Notes: generated by a model not told the origin, from the sequence alone. A stretch of DNA of 64,000 nt from JBGPEQ01 sp050180895 (GCA_050180895.1 JBFXDS010000003.1:310001-374000), one strand, 5' to 3'; positions 46,333 through 54,534 are shown, counted from the stretch's first letter. Translations and numbers: made by a program.

Positions 46333-47094
46333 CTACACCGCCGTCGGCTGCATGATGCAGTAGATCTTCCGCACGTAGCCGTTGCTGCGCCAGTCGCAGC
46401 GCGTGCCCATCGGCACGAAGAAGGTATCGCCGGCGCGGAAGGTCTGCGCCGGGCCGCCCTCCTCGGTCAGCGTGACCGTGCCCTCCAGGATGTGCATCAG
46501 CTCGTGCCGCGGGAAGGCGATGGTCTTGCGGTGGTAGGCCGTCGAGTCCCACACGCCCACGGTCCATTGCTCCGTCAGGTCGGCGAAATACGGCTTGTCG
46601 CGCTGCGCCGGTGCCGGCGTCAGCAGCAGCTCCGGCGCCGGTCCGGCGGCGGGCGCCAGCGCCGCGTGCGGGTCGGGCCGCAGCACCTCCAGCACTGCCG
46701 GGTCCGGCGGCGTCAGGCCGGAGGGATCGTCGAAGATGACGAAGAACTTGCGCACATAGCCGTCCTGCCGCCACACGCAGGGCAGTCCCTTCGGGATGAC
46801 GAAGCTCTCGCCGGCTTTGACGGTGACGGCGCGCTCGCGCGCATCGACGATCGTCACGGCGCCTTCCAGCAGGATCATGAACTCGTTGACGGAGTAGGGC
46901 GCCAACGTCCCTGTCATCGCCGTGCAGTCCCACACGCCGGCCGACAGCCCGATCGCCTTGTCCTCGAAATAGACATGCCCGCGCTGCACCGGCGTCCCCG
47001 CCGTCAGCTCGCTTGCCGGAATCTCCGGCCATGCGGCGAGCCCTTGTCCCGCCGGCCCCTGCGGCTCGAACCGGATGATCTTCCCCGCCGCCAT
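46333..47094 (-). CDS. Bicupin protein (two Cupin_3/DUF861-type domains)
   Basis: 253 residues with two similar cupin halves: VWDCTAMTGTLAPYSVNEFMILLEG ... GESFVIPKGLPCVWR ... VRKFFVI, and VWDSTAYHRKTIAFPRHELMHILEG ... GDTFFVPMGTRCDWR ... VRKIYCI. The duplication is obvious by eye. The second half keeps the HELMHILEG histidines; the first has NEFMILLEG. The function of these proteins is not established. The next gene on the strand is a ureidoglycolate lyase, but a different repeat lies between. Confidence 0.8.
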   Translation of the reverse strand: MAAGKIIRFEPQGPAGQGLAAWPEIPASELTAGTPVQRGHVYFEDKAIGLSAGVWDCTAMTGTLAPYSVNEFMILLEGAVTIVDARERAVTVKAGESFVIPKGLPCVWRQDGYVRKFFVIFDDPSGLTPPDPAVLEVLRPDPHAALAPAAGPAPELLLTPAPAQRDKPYFADLTEQWTVGVWDSTAYHRKTIAFPRHELMHILEGTVTLTEEGGPAQTFRAGDTFFVPMGTRCDWRSNGYVRKIYCIMQPTAV

Positions 47095-47119
47095 GCCCGA
47101 CCCTCCTAAGATTCAAAAT

Positions 47120-47250
47120 CACAGATGAACACAGATAAACACGGATGGTGATCGGGCGCAGGCCGACCCGCGCCGAGAATCTCTATCCGCGTTCATCTGT
47201 GTTCATCTGTGGTTCCATAACCTTCTCTGCGCCTCTGCGTCTCTGCGGTT
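47120..47250. repeat. Inverted repeat of the CACAGATGAACACAG type plus CTCTGCG repeats
   Basis: Left arm 47120-47146 (begins CACAGATGAACACAG), right arm 47185-47211 (begins ATCCGCGTTCATCTG), near-perfect reverse complements. A short CTCTGCGCCTCTGCGTCTCT stretch follows at 47225-47244. Repeats of this wording occur between genes in many unrelated bacteria. Confidence 0.8.
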
Positions 47251-47253
47251 GAT

Positions 47254-47898
47254 CTACGGCGCCCGCAGCGGCACCGAGAGGTAGGCGCCGAACTCCTCCG
47301 GGAAGTGGCAGCTCACCCGCGCATGCACGCGCCCCTGGCGGTCGTCGAACTCGGCCGCGGGCGCCAGCGGCAGCGCCGGCGTGTGCCAGACGCCGGGATG
47401 GAAGTAGATGCCGAAGCTGCCGTCGCAATAGAAGCCGGTGAACTTCTCCGGCGCGATGTCGTCGCCCGGCAGCGCCAGCGGCACGATGTACGGGATCTTC
47501 TTCCGCGGGAAGAACAGCTGGCCGCCGTCCGGATGGTAGTTGGCGTGCCAGACCAGCACGCGCGAGCGGTCGGGCGCGGCCGTCGTCTCCGAGGCCTCGC
47601 TCGGATCGCGGCTCCAACCGATCAGGTAGCTGTCGCCGACGGCGTCGTTCCGGCCGTAGAGCACCTCGCCCTTCCAGAAGAAATGGAAGATGCCCTCAGT
47701 CGTGCCGCCCTGGTCGCCGGTATCCGGATCGACCGGCCGCCAGCCCAGCGCCGGCCAGCGCACGATCTCGATCTTCGCCGACGGAAAGTCGCGCTCGATG
47801 CGGCCGTATCCCTTCAGCGTCTCCTCCGTCGCCTCGACGACTCGGATCTCATGCTGCGCCATTTGCTCCGCGATTTTCGGTGCCGCCCTGTGTGCCAT
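47254..47898 (-). CDS. Ureidoglycolate lyase family protein
   Basis: 214 residues. Family pattern EGIFHFFWKGEVLYGRNDAV, VLVWHANYHPDGGQLFFP, IVPLALPGDDIAPEKFTGFYCDGSFGIYFHPGVWH. In the family ureidoglycolate is split to glyoxylate and urea, the last step of allantoin use. No other allantoin genes are adjacent except possibly the bicupin, so the substrate is unproven. Start at ATG 47898 after GGGGGAGC; 57 codons of open frame upstream contain a degenerate repeat. Confidence 0.75.
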   Translation of the reverse strand: MAHRAAPKIAEQMAQHEIRVVEATEETLKGYGRIERDFPSAKIEIVRWPALGWRPVDPDTGDQGGTTEGIFHFFWKGEVLYGRNDAVGDSYLIGWSRDPSEASETTAAPDRSRVLVWHANYHPDGGQLFFPRKKIPYIVPLALPGDDIAPEKFTGFYCDGSFGIYFHPGVWHTPALPLAPAAEFDDRQGRVHARVSCHFPEEFGAYLSVPLRAP

Positions 47899-47972
47899 GA
47901 TGCTCCCCCGGTTGAAGCACGACTCATGCCAGTGTGATGCGAGACGGTTGACGCTGCAAGCCGATCGCCCCT

Positions 47973-48018
47973 CCCTTCGACAAGTCCGGATGAAGAAATT
48001 TTTGTGGCAGAAGAAAGA
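47973..48018. repeat. Hairpin repeat, family A copy 8 (degenerate half)
   Basis: CCCTTCGACAAGTCCGGATG followed by a TTTTTGTGGCAGAAGAAAG centre; the second arm is missing. A decayed or deleted copy. Confidence 0.7.
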
Positions 48019-48110
48019 ACCATAGCGCGCGTCTTCGACTCGTCCGCCTCTGCTGCAGGGCAACCACAACGCAATCGGCCGCCGGCCGATTGCCGCGGCG
48101 CCTGTCGCCC

Positions 48111-48749
48111 CTACGCCCGCTCGATCGCCGCCATGATCTCCGCCACCGCCGCCTCGTCAGAACCGCCCTCGCGGCGCAGGCCCTCGACCGTGCCCGTGCG
48201 GTCCTCCGCCGGCCGGTTCTGGCTCATCTTCCATTTGCCCTCGAGCCGCGCGATCGGCAGTTCGAATCCGACGATGCCCTTGAGCTGCGCGCGGATGAAG
48301 TCCGCCGGCGCGTCGGCGACGGCCCATGGCGACGTCCGCCCCGCCTCGTGCGTCTCGGTCAGCCGCGTCACCAGCCGCAGCAGCCGCTCCGCGTCCTCGA
48401 AGACGCGCAGCGCGCCATAGGCATGCACGGCGACGTAGTTCCAGGTCGGCACCACCTTGCCGGTCTGCCGCTTGGTCGCATACCAGCTCGGGCTGACATA
48501 GGCCTCCGGTCCCAGGAAGATCGCCAGCGCCTGCACGCCGGCGTCGGTCCTTCGCCACTGCCCGTTGGCGCGCGAAACGTGGCCGGTCAGCGTGCCATAG
48601 GGCGCCGGCTCCGGGTCCAGCAGCATCGGCACGTGGCTCGCCTCGAGCCCGTCGGCGCCCAGGGTGACGAGCGTGCCGAGCACCGCCCGCCGGATCGCCT
48701 CATGCAGCACGGGCACGCGCTCTTCCCGAAAATGCGGCGGCAGGTACAT
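48111..48749 (-). CDS. PaiB-type FMN-binding protein
   Basis: 212 residues. Split-barrel flavin-binding fold: MYLPPHFREERVPVLHEAIRR, ASHVPMLLDPEPAPYGTLTGHVSRAN, AYVSPSWYATK, VPTWNYVAVHAYG, GIVGFELPIARLEGKWKMSQNR. Annotated as FMN-binding negative regulators after Bacillus PaiB; direct evidence for regulation is thin. ATG 48749; the longer open frame is intergenic. Confidence 0.88.
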   Translation of the reverse strand: MYLPPHFREERVPVLHEAIRRAVLGTLVTLGADGLEASHVPMLLDPEPAPYGTLTGHVSRANGQWRRTDAGVQALAIFLGPEAYVSPSWYATKRQTGKVVPTWNYVAVHAYGALRVFEDAERLLRLVTRLTETHEAGRTSPWAVADAPADFIRAQLKGIVGFELPIARLEGKWKMSQNRPAEDRTGTVEGLRREGGSDEAAVAEIMAAIERA

Positions 48750-49084
48750 GCGGCTCTCCGGCGTGGTGCTGGTTCGACAATGTTCAGGCGTGTACTCATA
48801 ATCAGGCTGACAAGGGTGGCTTGTCCAAGGTCCGCTTCTCCCCCGACAGCGACCCAACGGAGGACATCCCGGCATGTCGTAGAAGTGCCAGGAACGGACA
48901 CTCTGGGCTGTTGGACCAAGGTCCAATTGATCCCCTCGCGGGTCGCCTGCTACCCGTCCCCCGGGGCACGTTCCCCGGCTACCTCGACGGCGGTTGGCGC
49001 ACAATGACAAGACTCTGAGTGCCGCATCCTCCATGTGATCGGTGCGTGTCGGCAAAGCTAAAGGCCTAGCTAGGGAGATTCAGA
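48750..49084. other. 335-base divergent intergenic region with TTGGACC palindrome
   Basis: No gene seen. TTGGACC-AA-GGTCCAA at 48911-48926 is a perfect 7-2-7 palindrome, with a related TTGTCCAAGGTCC at 48831-48843. Between the divergent PaiB-like and DUF1254 genes, so it may be an operator. TAGGGAGATT just before 49085 is the DUF1254 ribosome site. Confidence 0.45.
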
Positions 49085-50518
49085 ATGAAAGTAGGAGCGT
49101 TGTTAAGGCTGGCAAGTGCTGTAGGCTTGATTTTCTGTATCTACGCCGCGGCAGCAGCGTCTGCTCAGCAAGTGAGCAGGGACGACGCTCACGAGATTGC
49201 CATCGAGGCATACATCTATTTCTATCCGCTCATCACGATGGACCTAACGCGCTTGCAGCTGACCAACGTCGAGCCGGACAAGGTGCCGCTGCGCAACCCC
49301 ATGAACATGTTTGCCAATGTCCCGGAGTATCCGACAGCGGATGTGAAGGTCGTCGTCCGGCCGAACTTCGATACCCTCTACTCCAGTGCATGGCTCGACC
49401 TTTCAAAGGAACCGATGATCGTCTCCGCGCCTGACACGGATGGACGGTACTATCTTCTGCCCATGCTCGACATGTGGACGGACGTGTTCGCCTCGCCGGG
49501 TTGGCGAACCACCGGAACGCAGGCGGGTGATTACGCGGTTGTCGGTCAGGGCTGGACGGGCACGCTTCCCGAAGGCGTCGTCCGTATCGATGCACCGACC
49601 CCGCATGTCTGGATCATCGGTCGCACCAAGACGGATGGGCCAGCCGACTACGATGCGGTTCACAAGATCCAAGCGGGCTACAAGATCACGCCGCTGTCCC
49701 AATGGGGCAAGGCGCCCCAGCCCGTGAAGGCTGATATCCAGCCCGGCGTTGATATGAAGACGCCGCCGAAAACCCTGGTCGATACGATGCCGGCCGGGAA
49801 GTATTTCGCCTATGCGGCCGAGCTTCTGAAGCTGCATCCCCCTCATATCACCGATCAGCCCATCCTCGCGCGGATGCAGCGCGTCGGCATCGAGGTCGGC
49901 AAGAGCTTCGATATCGATAAAACCGAACCCACTGTGAAGGCGGCACTTGAGAACGCACCAAGCGCAGCCCAGGCGCTTATGGGCTGGAAGCTTCGGACCC
50001 TGGCAAGAGTGGCGAACGGATGGTCGATGAACACCGACACGATGGGCGTCTACGGCAACTATTACCTCAAGCGAGCGGTCATCGCCCGGGAAGGTCTTGG
50101 CGCCAACCTGCCCGAGGATGCGATCTACCCCTTGAATCTCGCTGACCAAGCCGGTGCTCCGCTCGACGGCGCCAATGACTACGCGATTCACTTCGATAAG
50201 GAAACATTGCCGCCCGCGAGCGCCTTCTGGTCTATCACGCTTTACGACCGTGACGGTTTTCAGGTCGCGAACAGCCTGAATCGCTTTGCCGTCAGCAGCT
50301 GGATGCCGTTCAAATACAATGCCGACGGGTCGCTCGACTTGTACTTTCAGAACGAGAGTCCGGGCCCCGATGCCGAAGCGAACTGGCTGCCGGCGCCGAA
50401 GGGACCGTTCACCCTGACCATGCGCCTCTACGCGCCGAAAAGCGAAGCGCTCATTGGCAAGTGGAACCCGCCGCCAGTCGTGAAATCTCCGGACGTATCG
50501 CCGTTGAGCGCGCAGTGA
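49085..50518 (+). CDS. Exported DUF1254/DUF1214 domain protein
   Basis: 477 residues. Signal peptide (LASAVGLIFCIYAAAAASAQ), DUF1254 half (EIAIEAYIYFYPLITMDLTR, VVRPNFDTLYSSAWLDLS, YYLLPMLDMWTDVF) and DUF1214 half (DAIYPLNLADQAGAPLDGANDYAIHF, FWSITLYDRDGFQVANSLNRFAVS). The family is widespread and uncharacterised, presumably cell-envelope or secreted. GC is around 60% by eye, lower than neighbours, suggesting transfer. Confidence 0.88.
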   Translation: MKVGALLRLASAVGLIFCIYAAAAASAQQVSRDDAHEIAIEAYIYFYPLITMDLTRLQLTNVEPDKVPLRNPMNMFANVPEYPTADVKVVVRPNFDTLYSSAWLDLSKEPMIVSAPDTDGRYYLLPMLDMWTDVFASPGWRTTGTQAGDYAVVGQGWTGTLPEGVVRIDAPTPHVWIIGRTKTDGPADYDAVHKIQAGYKITPLSQWGKAPQPVKADIQPGVDMKTPPKTLVDTMPAGKYFAYAAELLKLHPPHITDQPILARMQRVGIEVGKSFDIDKTEPTVKAALENAPSAAQALMGWKLRTLARVANGWSMNTDTMGVYGNYYLKRAVIAREGLGANLPEDAIYPLNLADQAGAPLDGANDYAIHFDKETLPPASAFWSITLYDRDGFQVANSLNRFAVSSWMPFKYNADGSLDLYFQNESPGPDAEANWLPAPKGPFTLTMRLYAPKSEALIGKWNPPPVVKSPDVSPLSAQ

Positions 50519-50846
50519 GAGTGCACGTGGCGACCCGACAAGCCGGTCCAACCCGATCTCCGATTCCGAGCAGCGACAGCGGCCAAGGCAGGTCTGCTTA
50601 GGGTCAAGACCGGCAAATCTCGGAGTGAGCAATGGTCTCCGGTCTGCCTCCCGAAGCGGACCTCTGATTTACGATCTGTGAATACACGCCTGGACTGTCG
50701 GGTCCGTCTGAACGTGAATGGGCGGACGCCGCGCGTCTTTCGGCTGCTCCTGCGAGCCGATTGGCGCCGGCCTGGAAACGACGCAACGAATCCCTCAACA
50801 TGATCCTTTGGCGTCGATCCGATTTATCGCAAGAAGGAGGTGCCGC
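50519..50846. other. 328-base intergenic region, no gene seen
   Basis: Moderate GC, several stops in all frames. A stretch around 50595-50665 resembles non-coding flanks common around DUF1254-type insertions in rhizobia, but I cannot name it. AAGAAGGAGG before 50847 is the SDR ribosome site. Confidence 0.3.
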
Positions 50847-51593
50847 ATGCCGTTCGATTTCGCCGGCAAGAGAGTCATCGTCACCGGCGGCAGCCGCGGC
50901 ATCGGCCGCGCCATCGCCCTCGGCTTTGCCGGCGCCGGCGCCGGCGTCTCGATCTGCGCGCGCGGCGCCGAGGCGCTCACCGCGACCAAGGCCGAGCTCG
51001 ACAAGGTCACGAGCGCGGCGCACGCCGCGGCCTGCGACCTGGCAAATGCCGACGCCATCGGCCGCTACGTCGGCGCGGCCGCCGCGGCGCTCGGCGGGGT
51101 CGACATCCTCGTCAACAATGCCACGGGCTTCTTCGAGTCCGATTCCTGGGCCGCCTGCCTGGAGGTGGACCTCCTGGCCGCCGCGCGCATGGCCGCCGCG
51201 GCGGAGCCCTTTCTCGCGCGATCGGGACAGGGCGCCATCGTCAACATCGCCTCGATCTCCGGCCTCAGGCCCTCGGCGACGATTCCGGCGTATGCCGCCG
51301 CCAAGGCCGCGCTCATGCAGTACACGACGTCGCAGGCGCTGACGCTGGCGCCCAAGGGCATCCGCGTGAACTGCGTCGCGCCCGGCTCGATCGAGTTTCC
51401 CGGCGGCTATTGGGAATCGGTCAGGCACGCGGATTCCGCGGCCTACGACCGCGTGCTCGCCGGCATCCCCTTCGGCCGCATGGGCACGCCCGCGGAGGTC
51501 GCCGACGCCGTGCTCTTCCTGGCCTCGCCGCTCGCCCGCTGGATCACGGGCCACACCCTCGTCGTCGACGGCGGCCAGGTGCTACAGAGGTGA
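50847..51593 (+). CDS. Short-chain dehydrogenase/reductase (SDR)
   Basis: 248 residues, classical SDR. NAD(P) loop VTGGSRGIG (12-20), NNATG at 90-94 (the usual NNAG), catalytic Ser in NIASISG, and Tyr149/Lys153 in YAAAK. C-terminal DGGQVLQR. Substrate unknown. Strong ribosome site AAGGAGG fixes the start at 50847. Confidence 0.9.
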   Translation: MPFDFAGKRVIVTGGSRGIGRAIALGFAGAGAGVSICARGAEALTATKAELDKVTSAAHAAACDLANADAIGRYVGAAAAALGGVDILVNNATGFFESDSWAACLEVDLLAAARMAAAAEPFLARSGQGAIVNIASISGLRPSATIPAYAAAKAALMQYTTSQALTLAPKGIRVNCVAPGSIEFPGGYWESVRHADSAAYDRVLAGIPFGRMGTPAEVADAVLFLASPLARWITGHTLVVDGGQVLQR

Positions 51594-51729
51594 GGGTGAC
51601 TCGACGAATGTCTGTTGGGAGCGGGCAGGCGAGCCGTGTCGCACGCCTGAGTACCTTCGGCCGGCGCAGCGATCGGCCGATGTCAAAGGCCAAGATCGGC
51701 TAAAAGTCGAGTGATAGCCTGAATCTGGG

Positions 51730-51861
51730 GTGAAATTCAGGCGTGTGAGGTGTCCTCGATCCCTCGGTCAGCCGACGCGGTTGGCGCCGGCAAAATGGCG
51801 CATCTGCTTTGTCTGGCGCGACGAAGCCGCATACGACGTGGAGATCGTGGACTATCACTAG
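51730..51861 (+). pseudogene. Truncated higB/RelE-type toxin remnant
   Basis: The frame from GTG 51730 ends with WRICFVWRDEAAYDVEIVDYH and a TAG at 51859-51861. That is the C-terminal strand pair and tail of HigB/RelE-type toxins (W-R-I-x-F, then a DYH end). Only about the last 22 residues match; the preceding residues (VKFRRVRCPRSLGQPTR) do not resemble the toxin body, and a stop lies just upstream. The toxin is therefore deleted or scrambled, leaving the antitoxin gene 36 bases downstream. Confidence 0.75.
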
Positions 51862-51897
51862 ACCAGGCCGGCGACGGGGGGCGAGGAGAGGAGAGCG

Positions 51898-52203
51898 ATG
51901 GCCAGATTGTTGCCGCCGGTGACGCCCGGCGAGATCCTGCGTGAGGAGTTCATGGCGCCGCTGGGTTTGAGCGCCAACCGGCTCGCCGAGGCGCTCGGCG
52001 TGCCCGCGAACCGGATCACCGCGATCCTGAACGGCACGCGCGCCGTCACGGCCGACACAGCACTCCGCCTGGCCCGCTGCTTCCGCACCTCGCCCGAGTT
52101 CTGGCTCAATCTCCAGGTGCTGCACGACCTGGAGGTCGCCCGCCGCGCCTCCGACAAGGCCATCGCCAAGACCGTGAAGCCATTGCCGCGCAGGGCGGCG
52201 TAA
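51898..52203 (+). CDS. HigA-family addiction module antitoxin
   Basis: 101 residues: PVTPGEILREEFMAPLGLSANRLAEALGVPANRITAILNGTRAVTADTALRLARCF and SPEFWLNLQVLHDLE are the standard HigA HTH. Intact, with a good GAGGAGAGGAG site. It lies just after the higB remnant at 51730-51861, the normal higBA order, so it is now an orphan antitoxin. Confidence 0.9.
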   Translation: MARLLPPVTPGEILREEFMAPLGLSANRLAEALGVPANRITAILNGTRAVTADTALRLARCFRTSPEFWLNLQVLHDLEVARRASDKAIAKTVKPLPRRAA

Positions 52204-52316
52204 CCGCGATGTTCGAGTGGCATAAGGAAGCCAACTTGAATTTTGTGATTTTGAATCTGACCCCAATAGCTGAACCTGCGTCGGATTTGAATCCTGCCGC
52301 TTCGGCAGTTTGCGCC

Positions 52317-53327
52317 CTACAGCTCTGCTTCCCGGACCGGGGACGCTCGCGATGGACCGAGCTTGAGGATGGTCTCGACCATGACGGGCTCGTCGATATC
52401 GGCCGGTGCCTTGCCGGCGGGCTTGGCCAACTCGGCTAGGCTTTTCACCTTGCCGAACGCCTCCCCGCCGCCGACGGCCTTGGCCTCGGCGTCATAGTAG
52501 TCGAACCAGGGCAACCCGGCCTTGGCGTAGGCCCTGGCGGTCGGCGGCTCCGTCGGCGCCCGTTCGCCGGTGGCGGCGAGCCAGGCGGCCGCGTTGAGGA
52601 TGGTGACGAAGCAGCGACGGCCATGGCGCTGGTCGTAGTCCGCCAGTTCGTATGGATCTGTGTATATCTCCTGCTTCATGCGGCCGCCGGCGCTGAGCCC
52701 CATGGCGGCCCCCACCGGCGCGCAGGGGAAGGCGGCTTGCCGGTGGAGAACCATCGATTCGTTGCGCGCCTTCACCAGCGCCTCGTAACGCTCCGCCTTC
52801 ATCGGAAAGACGACGATCTGCACGCCGCCCCATTCGGCCTCGCCGGTGAGCTGTTCCTCGACGGAGTAGCCCTCGCCCAGGGGCATGGCGACGAACTGGC
52901 GGATGACGCCTTTCTTGACGCAGTAGCCGTCGAGCCAGGGCTGCCTGGGAACGGCGAGGTAGTCCTGCGGGTCGCGGTTGAGGTTGTTGGTCCAGCCCTC
53001 GCCGGTCACGGCGTTGATCTTGCCGGTGCCGATCTTGACGGCGAAGGGATAGCCGTCCCGGCCGCCGTCGGCGCGGAAATAGATCCACATCGCCTCGGCC
53101 TGGTACATCGGCAGCATGACGCCGCCGCGCTTCAGCCAGCTTTCCGGCAGCCGCGGCGCGTGGTCGTCGAGATGGCGCAGCGGAAAGCGGCCGAATCCCG
53201 GCGGCAGTGGATAGGTCTTGCCGTTGTCCGGGATGCGCAGCGTGCGCTGGAAGTCGATCGCGCAGACCGCATCCGCGTGCACGTCGGGGAAGCGAAAGAC
53301 GAGGCGGTCCTGTTCCAGGGTGATCAT
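52317..53327 (-). CDS. Uncharacterised protein encoded with an XRE regulator
   Basis: 336 residues; no function known to me. Rich in specific-looking motifs: FRFPDVHADAVCAIDFQRTL, PLPPGFGRFPLRHLDD, GGVMLPMYQAEAMWIYF, YPFAVKIGTGKINAVTGEGW, VKKGVIRQFVAMPLGEG, WGGVQIVVFPMK, and a C-terminal LPWFDYYD. No signal peptide or membrane segment; probably a soluble multi-strand protein. I recall similar uncharacterised proteins, but no domain name. It starts 18 bases after the XRE stop, so the two form an operon behind one regulated promoter. Confidence 0.8.
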   Translation of the reverse strand: MITLEQDRLVFRFPDVHADAVCAIDFQRTLRIPDNGKTYPLPPGFGRFPLRHLDDHAPRLPESWLKRGGVMLPMYQAEAMWIYFRADGGRDGYPFAVKIGTGKINAVTGEGWTNNLNRDPQDYLAVPRQPWLDGYCVKKGVIRQFVAMPLGEGYSVEEQLTGEAEWGGVQIVVFPMKAERYEALVKARNESMVLHRQAAFPCAPVGAAMGLSAGGRMKQEIYTDPYELADYDQRHGRRCFVTILNAAAWLAATGERAPTEPPTARAYAKAGLPWFDYYDAEAKAVGGGEAFGKVKSLAELAKPAGKAPADIDEPVMVETILKLGPSRASPVREAEL

Positions 53328-53345
53328 GTCTGTCTCTCTCCTGTT

Positions 53346-53699
53346 TCACCATGCCCCGTCGCGCACCTCGCGCACCAGGCGCAGGATGGCGTGCTCGGGG
53401 GCCTTCTTCAGTTCGCGCAGCAGCTCGGCGAAGATCTGGGGCCGCCGGCGGATGATCTCCTGCAGGTCGCTCGACACCTTGCCCGCCAGGGCCAGGAGCA
53501 CGTCGGCGTCCTCGCCCAGGTCGCCGGCCAGGCGGACGATCGTCGCCTCCGACGGCGGCGCCACCTCGCCGCGCTCGACCTTGCTCAGGTAGCTCGGCTC
53601 CACCTCGATACGCTCGGCCACCTTGCGCAGGCTGTAGCGCGCCTCTTCGCCCTGCCGGCGCTCGCGGGCGGCCCGCACATACTCGCCGAAACCACTCAT
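53346..53699 (-). CDS. XRE-family HTH regulator
   Basis: 117 residues. HTH at about 20-65 (YSLRKVAERIEVEPSYLSKVERGEVAPPSEATIVRLAGDLG), then a conserved tail (DVLLALAGKVSSDLQEIIRRRPQIFAELLRELKKAPEHAILRLVREVRDGAW). ATG 53699 directly follows a -10 box with no room for a ribosome site, so translation appears leaderless. The palindrome over the promoter makes it a likely autorepressor. Confidence 0.88.
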   Translation of the reverse strand: MSGFGEYVRAARERRQGEEARYSLRKVAERIEVEPSYLSKVERGEVAPPSEATIVRLAGDLGEDADVLLALAGKVSSDLQEIIRRRPQIFAELLRELKKAPEHAILRLVREVRDGAW

Positions 53700-53705
53700 G
53701 TAGAC

Positions 53706-53734
53706 TATGTACGAACTAGTACACATTTTGTCAA
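53706..53734 (-). promoter_or_regulatory. Consensus promoter with palindromic operator for the XRE module
   Basis: Minus strand: TTGACA (53729-53734), 17 bases, TACATA (53706-53711); the ATG begins six bases further. TGTAC-GAACTA-GTACA (53708-53723) overlaps the spacer and -10 box. Expected transcript start coincides with the ATG. Confidence 0.75.
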
Positions 53735-53928
53735 GATCACATCAAGCTCACACTTGCAATGTTCTCTATGTGTTCTATATTGATTGAGTTGAGAGCGAAG
53801 GGCTGTCCCTTCGCATGGGTATTTGACATCGTGGATCAGGAGATTTCGAACCGGCCGCTTTCGGAGCGCCAGCGGCTGGAAGGGCGACCCGTTGCTTGCC
53901 GGCCCGCATGACATCGGTCGCCCGCTGT

Positions 53929-53972
53929 CCAGCGGCCGTCTCCGCTGGGCATGGGGTCCATCGCTCGATTTT
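53929..53972. repeat. Family E repeat, copy 1
   Basis: CCAGCGG ... CCGCTGG hairpin followed by GCATGGGGTCCATCGCTCG and ATTTT. Same layout as copy 3. Confidence 0.75.
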
Positions 53973-53979
53973 GGATGAG

Positions 53980-54066
53980 GTAGGGGCGAGCGGCGCTCGC
54001 CCTCGCGCCACGCCGCCGTCCTCGGAGCTTGGCCGACAGTCTTCGGGCGAGCGCCGCCCGCCCCTA
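53980..54066. repeat. Hairpin repeat, family B copy 3
   Basis: Left arm GTAGGGGCGAGCGGCGCTCG (53980 on), right arm ending GCCCCTAC at 54066, about 40 bases between. Each arm is itself self-complementary (GGGCGAGCGCC). Confidence 0.85.
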
Positions 54067-54156
54067 CGCCCCAACGTCATCCCCGCTGGACATCTAGGGG
54101 ATGCACACAAGTGTGCGAGTCGAATCAATTGCTTGCAGGAGATTGGGATGACCGGC

Positions 54157-54240
54157 GCGCGTCCTTCGACAGGCTCAGGATGAGGGATTTTCTTCGTGCC
54201 AGTAAGATTTCCCTCATCCTGAGCCTGTCGAAGGACGCAG
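54157..54240. repeat. Hairpin repeat, family A copy 7
   Basis: Arms CGCGTCCTTCGACAGGCTCA at 54157 on and the reverse complement ending at 54240; centre TTCTTCGTGCCAGTAAGATT. Preceded at 54133-54156 by the leader also found at 2331. Confidence 0.9.
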
Positions 54241-54273
54241 GATGGTTCTGCAGACATGTGTGCATGCGATAGG

Positions 54274-54303
54274 GGCTGGACATGGGGTCCATCGCTCGTT
54301 TTT
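54274..54303. repeat. Family E repeat, copy 2
   Basis: GGCTGGACATGGGGTCCATC then GCTCGTTTTT. Lacks the first CCAGCGG arm. Confidence 0.7.
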
Positions 54304-54411
54304 CCGACGACCGTCCGGGACGCGCCCGACCCATGGACGGATCAGCCATGCGTAACTTTGTTCCGTCGTCGGAGAGAAACCCGAGCGCGCCGACGGTGCG
54401 GTCCCGCGCCA

Positions 54412-54456
54412 TCCAGCGGCAATTCCCGCTGGGCATGGGGTCCATCGCTCGTTTTT
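54412..54456. repeat. Family E repeat, copy 3
   Basis: TCCAGCGG-CAATTC-CCGCTGG hairpin, then GCATGGGGTCCATCGCTCG and a TTTTT run. Located 80 bases before purA. Confidence 0.75.
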
Positions 54457-54534
54457 GCCGCCCGTCCCCTGGACCGGCGGCGCCTGCGTGGTAAACCTCG
54501 TCCGCGCAGTCTGTAGCTCCGGTGGTTCGCGCTC

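Noticed and set aside
49042..49434. 130-codon plus-strand frame overlapping the DUF1254 gene
   Set aside because: Overlaps in another frame a protein with signal peptide and family motifs; no ribosome site of its own.
53700..54534. CRISPR-like array because of several short repeats before purA
   Set aside because: Copies are unevenly spaced, differ in structure, and mix three inverted-repeat families; no cas genes.
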